A stretch of 11,897 nucleotides of DNA from an uncultured Flavobacteriales bacterium (GTDB lineage: Bacteria; Bacteroidota; Bacteroidia; Flavobacteriales; BACL11): contig CAJWUS010000032.1 of the NCBI GenBank assembly GCA_913047525.1, positions 1-11,897 of the forward strand, in the 5' to 3' direction. Of this stretch, positions 6,361-11,897 are shown in pieces; the stretch's first letter is position 1; every line of letters starts with the position of its first letter. The notes under the pieces were generated by a model, which did no database searches, was not told where the DNA came from, and saw only the letters and a program-made list of their open reading frames with translations. A program made the translations under genes and the position numbers.

Positions 6361-9300
6361 ATGAGAAAATTATTACTTTCTTTAAGTTTTTTACTTTGCT
6401 TTAATAGCAGTTTTAGTCAAGATAAAAAGAAGAAACTTACTAAATTTTCAGAGGAAACTTCTGTTTTTTTAGAGGAAGTGGATGTATTTATTTCCGCCAA
6501 AAAAAACAAAGATTTATCTAGGGTTTTTTTTCAGTTTGAAGATAATATTCAATCTCAAAAATTTGACACAAAAACTATAAAGAAAATAATTGTAATAGCA
6601 AATACAATGCTTGCAAAACGACTAAGACCAAACCCTCATTTTTCTAATTTTTTTAAAGCGATCAATCAGTTTGCTTATCAGCAATCTGCCATTCCAAAAT
6701 TTAATGATTGGTTAAATGTGGTTGATAATTTACTAGAAGAATCCACCACAAAAAGATTGATGCTGTATTTGATTTTTACAGATGATTTTATTTCCTCAGG
6801 GATGCTTAGAAACTCTAGGGCGGTAAGTTGGTATTGCCCATCTAATGACTATACTTTTGGTGTAGAATTAGGACATCCATTTCTCTCCTTTCCCCAAGAA
6901 TTTACTTTGAGTTGTTCAGCAAAAGGAAGTACTATTTATATATATAATACAAAGGGAAAGTACTGGCCCATCAATTTCAAATGGGAAGGAAAAGGTGGAA
7001 AGATAAATTGGGAAAAAGCAGGGTATAGTGAAGACTCCGTTTATGGAGAATTAGCCAATTATAAAGTAGATTTGAAAAAAGACCAACTAAATGCAGATTC
7101 AGTTTTGTTTTATAACAAATATATTTTTAAAAGGCCAATAATTGGAAGTATAAAACATAAAATTGATGTGGGAGGATATGATAAAAAATGCTCTTACCCA
7201 TATTTTAAATCAAAAGGGAAAGATGTACTTTTAACTGAAATTTTCCCTGATGTAGACTATAAAGGCGGCTACATTCTTAAAGGCAAAGAATTTGTTGCAG
7301 ATGGTGGTGATTATGCAGAGGCGCGAATCATATTAAAAAGAAATGGAAATCCTATTATTATTGCAAATGCCAACCGATTTAGTATTGGAAACGATAGAAT
7401 CTCATCCACATTAGCAGCAGTAAAAGTATTTTTTGATACCGATTCTATTTATCATTCCGCACTCAAATTTACTTATATTAACTCCAAAAGAAGATTAGAA
7501 CTTTACAGAAAACGAAATGGGGTTTCAGAAAGTCCACTTATTAATACTTACCATCAAATTACAATAGATTGTGAGTTTTTAGAATGGAATGTTGATGAGG
7601 ATATGATTTTCTTTGGCTCTTTGCCTGGCACCTATGTTTCTGAAATTTATATTGAATCGGTAAATAATTATCTGGAAGCAAAATATCAGCAACTTCACGG
7701 AATGGATAAAATTCACCCTTTAATTTTGATAAGAAATTACATGAAAGACAAAGGAGAAGAACTGTTCTTTGTAGAAGATTTTGCTAGATATGCGGGCTAT
7801 TCTCTATCTCAGATTCAACATTATCTTACCAATCTTTCCAATAAAGGATTTGTGTATTATGACTATGGCGAGCAGAGAATAAAAGTACTCGGAAAACTTC
7901 ATAACTACTTAAAAGCAAAATCGGGAAAAGGAGATTATGATGTGATAAGTTTCAAATCGAAAGTGCAAAGTAATGTTGGGGCAATGAAAATGAAAGTGAA
8001 TTCTGCACTCAATATCAAAACCAAAGATTTGAATGTGTTAGGTGTTCCAGAGATTACGCTTTCCGATTCCCAAAGAGTATATATGTATCCAACAGCTGAT
8101 AGAATTGTGATAAAGAAAAACAGAGATTTTGTTTTCTCTGGACAAATCTCTGCAGGAAATGGAAGATTTAATCTTTACGGAAAAGATTTTTATTTTCATT
8201 ATGATAGTTTTTGGGTAGATTTACATAAAATTGATTCTGTACAATTGTCAGTTCCTATTATGCCAATTCAAAGAGACAGGTATGATGATGAGGTTTTAAC
8301 TAAAATTAAAACAGTAATTGAGGCGGTTACAGGAGATTTGCAAATTGATCATCCTACTAATAAATCGGGATTGAGAAAAGATAGTTTTCCGGGCTATCCA
8401 ATTTTTAGAAGCTATGAAGATTCTTATGTTTTTTACGATAGAAAAAGTATTTACAATGGGGTGTATGACAGGGATAGGGTTTCCTTTCATTTGCTTCCCT
8501 TTGAGATTGATAGTTTAGAAAACTTTACAGGAAAAGGATTAAGGTTTGCAGGAACTTTTAAATCGGCAGGAATATTCCCTGTTTTTGATGATACTTTGCG
8601 CTTACAAAAGGATTATTCACTCGGCTTTAAAAGAAACACTCCTAAAGATGGGTTTCCAATTTATGGTGGGAAAGGAAAATATTTTAATGAGATTCAGTTA
8701 AGTAGTAAAGGAATAAAAGGAAGTGGAAAAATAGAGTATCTTACCTCAGTTTCTATTGCTGATAATATTCTGTTTTTCCCTGATTCCACGAACTTACACA
8801 CTCAGCAATTTAACTTATTAACTGTAAGAGAGGGGATTGAATTTCCAGAAGTAAATAATACCACTACTTATGTACATTATCAGCCCTATTATGATGTAAT
8901 GAATATTTACAAAAAACAAAATGAATTTAGTTTTTATAACGGACAAGTAGCATTGGATGGCGATATAGAATTACGCCCAACCGGATTGACTGGAAATGGA
9001 ATTATGAAATTAGATAAAGCAGAAGTAACTTCTAATTTCTTTATGTATAATACCGTATTTTTTAATGCCGACACTGCTGATTTAGTAGTGAATACTGATG
9101 ATTTGGGAGGTATTGCATTTGAGTCTAAGAATTTAAGAACTCATATCGACTTAGAAGAAAAAATAGGAATGTTCTATTCCAATGGATCAGAATCCTATGT
9201 TCGGCTTCCAGAAAATCAATACATCTGTTATATCGATAAACTGAAATGGTATATGAAAGAGCAATTATTGGAGTTGGGGGAAACAAGCAAATCTTCCTTA

Positions 9301-10815
9301 GGAACTGAATTTGTATCTTCTCATCCATTACAGGATTCCCTCAGTTTTATTGCAAAAACAGCAAATTATAGCTTAAAAGATTATGTGATTCACGCAAGTG
9401 GAGTAGATAAGATTGAGGTGGCAGATGCCACTATTTTTCCTGATTCTGGTAAAGTTATTGTTGAGAAAGAAGCATCTATTCGAACCCTTGAAAATGCGAC
9501 AGTTTTAACAAATAACCTAACAGAATACCACACCTTCAAAAAGGCGAGTATAAATATCAAAGGTAAGTATAATTATACTGGCTCTGGCGATTATACCTAC
9601 AAGGACGAACTAAATAAAGAACAAAATATTTTCTTTCAAAAAATTAGTGTTAATGACGATAGAATGACGATTGCAAGTGGTTCGGTTGAAGGTGAGAAGC
9701 CATTTAAGTTAGGTGCTAAATTTAGTTTTAAAGGAGTAGTGAATTTATCAGCAGATGATAAATACTTGACTTTTGATGGTTATTTCAAGATGGACCATCA
9801 GTGCTCTTTTATTCCAATTGAATGGGTACGATTTACTTCAGAAATTGCCCCAGATAATATCACGATTGAATTGGATTCAGTAGTTGTAAATGATGATGAT
9901 GAGCGATTAACCACTGGGCTAATAATGGGGGTAGATTCCTCCAATGTCTATTCTACATTTTTAAATCGTAAAAATAGAAGTATGGATATTGATTTACTTT
10001 CTGCTTCTTATTTTCTGTATTATGACAAAAATGAATCAGCATTTGTAGTTAGCGGATACGATACGCTCTCTAATATTTTCCGCCTTTACGATAAGCAGTG
10101 CAAAACAAATGGAGATGGACTTATGGATTTAGGTATTTCTTTAGGAAGAATTAAGGTAGAAACAGCAGGTTTTGTAGAACATAATATTTTAGCGGATAAA
10201 GAGCAGATGCGTCTGTTTTTACTATTAGATTTTTTCTTTTCTGAGAAAGCTTTAAAGGTGATGGCAGAAGATATATTTCTGTCACCAGGAATTGAAAATT
10301 ATGAATTTGAAAGTGAATTTTACGGAAAAACCTTAGGGAGAATTGTTGGAAAGGAGGATGCAGAGATGTTGCTCTTGGAGTTGGAAACTAGAGCAGAATT
10401 TGTTGAATTCCCTGATGCCCTAAATCATACCATGAGCTTTACCGACTTAGATCTGAGATGGGACGGAAAAGAAAAAGCGTATTATTCTATTGGAAGTATT
10501 GGATTAGGAAGTATGGTAGACTATCAATTAAATAGCCTTCTAAAGGATAGTTACATCAAAATTAAAATAGGCAGAAACAATGATATTCTGACTATTTATT
10601 TAGTAACAGAATCCTACGAAAGCTATTACTTTAATTATAAATCAGGGGTGATGCGAGCACGATCTTCCAATTTAGCATTTAATGAAGCTATTCAAGAATT
10701 AAAAGAAGGAAAACGAAAAGCTCCTCATAAAGGAGGTATTCCAGCATTTCGTTATCAGATAGCACCTCAGCAATCGGTTGATCGTTTTGTAAAAGAAATG
10801 GAGAAAAAGCAATAA
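6361..10815 (+). CDS. Very large exported protein of unknown function
   Basis: I do not recognise a named family for this 1484-aa protein. A signal peptide covers about residues 1-20 (charged MRK, hydrophobic core, cleavage probably near SFSQ), so it is probably periplasmic or outer-membrane associated; no lipobox cysteine is seen. A helical region (about 25-150) precedes a long beta-rich stretch with repeated Asp-Ser-Val/Ile and aromatic residues, such as NADSVLFYN (about 244-252) and DTDSIYH. Residues about 448-515 look like a winged-helix unit. Further on, two modules with a G-x-x-G-x-G core (about 784-789 and 875-880) suggest internal duplication in a LptA- or TamB-like beta architecture; this is inference. 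The C-terminus is charged and shows no obvious type IX secretion sorting domain. It sits 70 bases after tpiA and 22 before plsY. Confidence 0.9.
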   Translation: MRKLLLSLSFLLCFNSSFSQDKKKKLTKFSEETSVFLEEVDVFISAKKNKDLSRVFFQFEDNIQSQKFDTKTIKKIIVIANTMLAKRLRPNPHFSNFFKAINQFAYQQSAIPKFNDWLNVVDNLLEESTTKRLMLYLIFTDDFISSGMLRNSRAVSWYCPSNDYTFGVELGHPFLSFPQEFTLSCSAKGSTIYIYNTKGKYWPINFKWEGKGGKINWEKAGYSEDSVYGELANYKVDLKKDQLNADSVLFYNKYIFKRPIIGSIKHKIDVGGYDKKCSYPYFKSKGKDVLLTEIFPDVDYKGGYILKGKEFVADGGDYAEARIILKRNGNPIIIANANRFSIGNDRISSTLAAVKVFFDTDSIYHSALKFTYINSKRRLELYRKRNGVSESPLINTYHQITIDCEFLEWNVDEDMIFFGSLPGTYVSEIYIESVNNYLEAKYQQLHGMDKIHPLILIRNYMKDKGEELFFVEDFARYAGYSLSQIQHYLTNLSNKGFVYYDYGEQRIKVLGKLHNYLKAKSGKGDYDVISFKSKVQSNVGAMKMKVNSALNIKTKDLNVLGVPEITLSDSQRVYMYPTADRIVIKKNRDFVFSGQISAGNGRFNLYGKDFYFHYDSFWVDLHKIDSVQLSVPIMPIQRDRYDDEVLTKIKTVIEAVTGDLQIDHPTNKSGLRKDSFPGYPIFRSYEDSYVFYDRKSIYNGVYDRDRVSFHLLPFEIDSLENFTGKGLRFAGTFKSAGIFPVFDDTLRLQKDYSLGFKRNTPKDGFPIYGGKGKYFNEIQLSSKGIKGSGKIEYLTSVSIADNILFFPDSTNLHTQQFNLLTVREGIEFPEVNNTTTYVHYQPYYDVMNIYKKQNEFSFYNGQVALDGDIELRPTGLTGNGIMKLDKAEVTSNFFMYNTVFFNADTADLVVNTDDLGGIAFESKNLRTHIDLEEKIGMFYSNGSESYVRLPENQYICYIDKLKWYMKEQLLELGETSKSSLGTEFVSSHPLQDSLSFIAKTANYSLKDYVIHASGVDKIEVADATIFPDSGKVIVEKEASIRTLENATVLTNNLTEYHTFKKASINIKGKYNYTGSGDYTYKDELNKEQNIFFQKISVNDDRMTIASGSVEGEKPFKLGAKFSFKGVVNLSADDKYLTFDGYFKMDHQCSFIPIEWVRFTSEIAPDNITIELDSVVVNDDDERLTTGLIMGVDSSNVYSTFLNRKNRSMDIDLLSASYFLYYDKNESAFVVSGYDTLSNIFRLYDKQCKTNGDGLMDLGISLGRIKVETAGFVEHNILADKEQMRLFLLLDFFFSEKALKVMAEDIFLSPGIENYEFESEFYGKTLGRIVGKEDAEMLLLELETRAEFVEFPDALNHTMSFTDLDLRWDGKEKAYYSIGSIGLGSMVDYQLNSLLKDSYIKIKIGRNNDILTIYLVTESYESYYFNYKSGVMRARSSNLAFNEAIQELKEGKRKAPHKGGIPAFRYQIAPQQSVDRFVKEMEKKQ

Positions 10816-10837
10816 TTACTATATTGCCGACCTTTTA

Positions 10838-11518
10838 ATGCTAACTACTGAAAACATATTATTCTTAACCAATATTGCACTTATATTATTAGCTTATCTA
10901 ATTGGTGCATTTCCATCAGCTGTTTGGCTGGGGCGTATTTTTTACAATACGGATGTTAGAGAATACGGAAGTGGTAATGCTGGAGCAACTAATACTTTCA
11001 GAATTTTAGGAGTAAAAGCAGGTGCTCCTGTTTTGTTGATGGATATTTTAAAGGGATGGCTTGCAGTTAATCTTGTTCATCTTGTTTATTTTGTTAACGA
11101 CAATCAGTCCTTGCCAGACGAAAAGTTTTTTGAGCTAAAATTAGTTCTCGGTATTGCAGCTGTAATAGGACATCTGTTCCCTATTTATACGGGCTTCAGG
11201 GGCGGAAAAGGTATCGCTACTATGCTTGGCTTTATGTTAGGAATTTATTGGCAGGCGGCTTTACTTTCTGCTATAGTTTTTGTTATTACTTTTCTTATAA
11301 GTAAGTATGTTTCTTTAAGTTCAATTATTGCATCATTGGCATTTCCTTTTATCGTAATTGTTATATTAGGAATGAATAATGCTAACTCTTCTTTAATCAT
11401 TTTTTCCATATTTGTCCCCATTCTCTCGTTAATAACTCACCAGAAAAATATTGAAAGACTAATAAGACGAGAAGAAAATAAAGCTAAATTTGGTAAAAAT
11501 ATAGACTATGAAATATAA
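10838..11518 (+). CDS. plsY: Glycerol-3-phosphate acyltransferase PlsY
   Basis: An inner-membrane enzyme that transfers an acyl group from acyl phosphate to glycerol 3-phosphate, the first acylation of phospholipid synthesis in most bacteria. The three conserved cytoplasmic motifs are present: YGSGNAGATNTFR (43-55), GFRGGKGIATMLG (119-131) and THQKNIERLIRREE (200-213). Hydrophobic helices lie around 7-27, 62-85, 100-117, 133-155, 160-178 and 184-200. At 226 aa it is of usual size. It is 22 bases downstream of the large exported protein, and its last 11 bases overlap clpS, so translation of the two is probably coupled. It needs PlsX to supply acyl phosphate; that gene is not in the window. Confidence 0.97.
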   Translation: MLTTENILFLTNIALILLAYLIGAFPSAVWLGRIFYNTDVREYGSGNAGATNTFRILGVKAGAPVLLMDILKGWLAVNLVHLVYFVNDNQSLPDEKFFELKLVLGIAAVIGHLFPIYTGFRGGKGIATMLGFMLGIYWQAALLSAIVFVITFLISKYVSLSSIIASLAFPFIVIVILGMNNANSSLIIFSIFVPILSLITHQKNIERLIRREENKAKFGKNIDYEI

Positions 11519-11777
11519 TCCCCATCTTTCACCTAAAGGAAAAAAGCAACTAGTTGACCAGAAAAAGTTGGTTTTAATTAATGATGATTTTAATAGTTTT
11601 GATCATGTTATCGATTGCCTTGTAGCTATTTGTGAGCATGATCCAATTCAGGCAGAACAATGCGCAACTATCACCCATTATAATGGTTCTTGCATTATTA
11701 AAACTGGAGAATCTAAGGACTTGCTCTCTTTAAAAAACGATCTAAATCAATATGATCTGGATGTAGAAATCGTATAA
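11508..11777 (+). CDS. clpS: ATP-dependent Clp protease adaptor ClpS
   Basis: A small adaptor that delivers proteins with destabilising N-terminal residues (N-degrons) to the Clp ATPase and protease. The 89-aa sequence has the family pattern: a basic, probably flexible N-terminal tail (1-20), then LVLINDDFNSFDHVI (21-35), CATITHYNGSC (52-62) and the late strand at the end. By alignment with E. coli ClpS, Asn25, Asp26, Asp27 and His57 correspond to the residues that hold the substrate's free amino group. The gatekeeper position, Met40 in E. coli, is Phe31 here. Start: the ATG at 11508 lies inside the plsY end, an 11-base overlap. No clpA or clpC gene is near. The family call rests on motif recognition and is strong. 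Confidence 0.9.
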   Translation: MKYNPHLSPKGKKQLVDQKKLVLINDDFNSFDHVIDCLVAICEHDPIQAEQCATITHYNGSCIIKTGESKDLLSLKNDLNQYDLDVEIV

Positions 11778-11804
11778 AAATTTTATCTACTATTTTTAGT
11801 TAAT

Positions 11805-11812
11805 TATCTTTG
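11805..11812 (+). promoter_or_regulatory. Candidate -7 box of the tRNA-Arg promoter
   Basis: TATCTTTG matches the Bacteroidota -7 consensus TAnnTTTG exactly. It lies 14 bases before the tRNA gene, in the 49-base gap after clpS, where a tRNA promoter is expected. A clear TTG-type -33 box is not visible at the usual distance, but the position supports the call. Confidence 0.65.
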
Positions 11813-11826
11813 CACCCTTAAAAGAT

Positions 11827-11897
11827 GGCTCTGTAGCTTAATTGGATAGAGCACCTGACTACGGATCAGGAGGTTGGGGGTTCGACTCCCTCCAGAG
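11827..11897 (+). tRNA. tRNA-Arg (anticodon ACG), 3' end cut by window
   Basis: The sequence folds as a tRNA cloverleaf. The acceptor 5' strand GGCTCTG (11827-11833) pairs with CAGAG at the window end; two further bases, the discriminator and CCA lie outside. The D stem is GCTT/GAGC with one G-U pair, the anticodon stem CCTGA/TCAGG and the T stem GGGGG/CCCTC with one G-U pair, around the loop TTCGACT. The anticodon ACG (11861-11863) reads CGU as such, and CGC and CGA after A34 is converted to inosine by TadA, as is usual for this bacterial tRNA. D, anticodon and T arms are all intact. Confidence 0.96.

Noticed and set aside
8296..9328. Minus-strand open frames within the large exported protein gene
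   Set aside because: They are short, antisense to a continuous 1484-codon frame and have no recognisable content.
10820..10826. TATATTG before plsY, considered as a -7 box
   Set aside because: It is one base short of TAnnTTTG, has no -33 box at a fitting distance and lies in a 22-base gap inside a gene run.
11774..11786. AT-only palindrome at the clpS stop codon, considered as a terminator
   Set aside because: The stem is only A-T pairs with a one-base centre and no T tract after it, so it is unlikely to end transcription.
1..11897. Mobile elements, CRISPR arrays, defence genes
   Set aside because: I saw no transposase, integrase, regular short repeats with spacers, or known defence domain on either strand.

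Overview
The window is a compact, AT-rich stretch of a bacterial chromosome, most likely from the phylum Bacteroidota. Three things point there. Shine-Dalgarno-like sequences are scarce before the genes. Two candidate promoters match the Bacteroidota -7 box TAnnTTTG (before the gene at 2812 and before the tRNA). The neighbourhood folP-cdaA / DUF1599 - BT_3928-family - tpiA is one I associate with this phylum. I cannot give a genus from the sequence alone.

Left edge (2-1159, plus strand): the 3' part of a MoxR-type AAA+ ATPase gene, followed after 3 bases by peptide deformylase (def). Next comes a minus-strand pair (1149-2767): dihydropteroate synthase (folP) and the membrane diadenylate cyclase cdaA, joined by an ATGA overlap. 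cdaA converges on def and the two coding regions overlap by 11 bases at their 3' ends.

From 2812 to 11777 the genes all run on the plus strand and are tightly packed, so one operon is plausible. In order they are: a DUF1599 protein with two repeats, a DoxX/thioredoxin-like membrane protein of the BT_3928 family, a lone DppB-type ABC permease starting with GTG, triosephosphate isomerase (tpiA), a very large exported protein of unknown function (1484 aa), glycerol-3-phosphate acyltransferase (plsY) and the N-degron adaptor clpS. A tRNA-Arg(ACG) with its own -7 box begins at 11827 and is cut by the window end.

Most genes are housekeeping: protein maturation (def), folate (folP), c-di-AMP signalling (cdaA), glycolysis (tpiA), phospholipid synthesis (plsY) and protein turnover (clpS). 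I see no mobile element, CRISPR array or defence island. The best candidates for something undescribed are the 1484-aa exported protein, which has a winged-helix-like segment and duplicated beta-rich modules, and the 70-base gap before it. That gap holds a 22-codon reading frame that overlaps the tpiA stop codon, ends 2 bases before the next gene and resembles the start of prmA.
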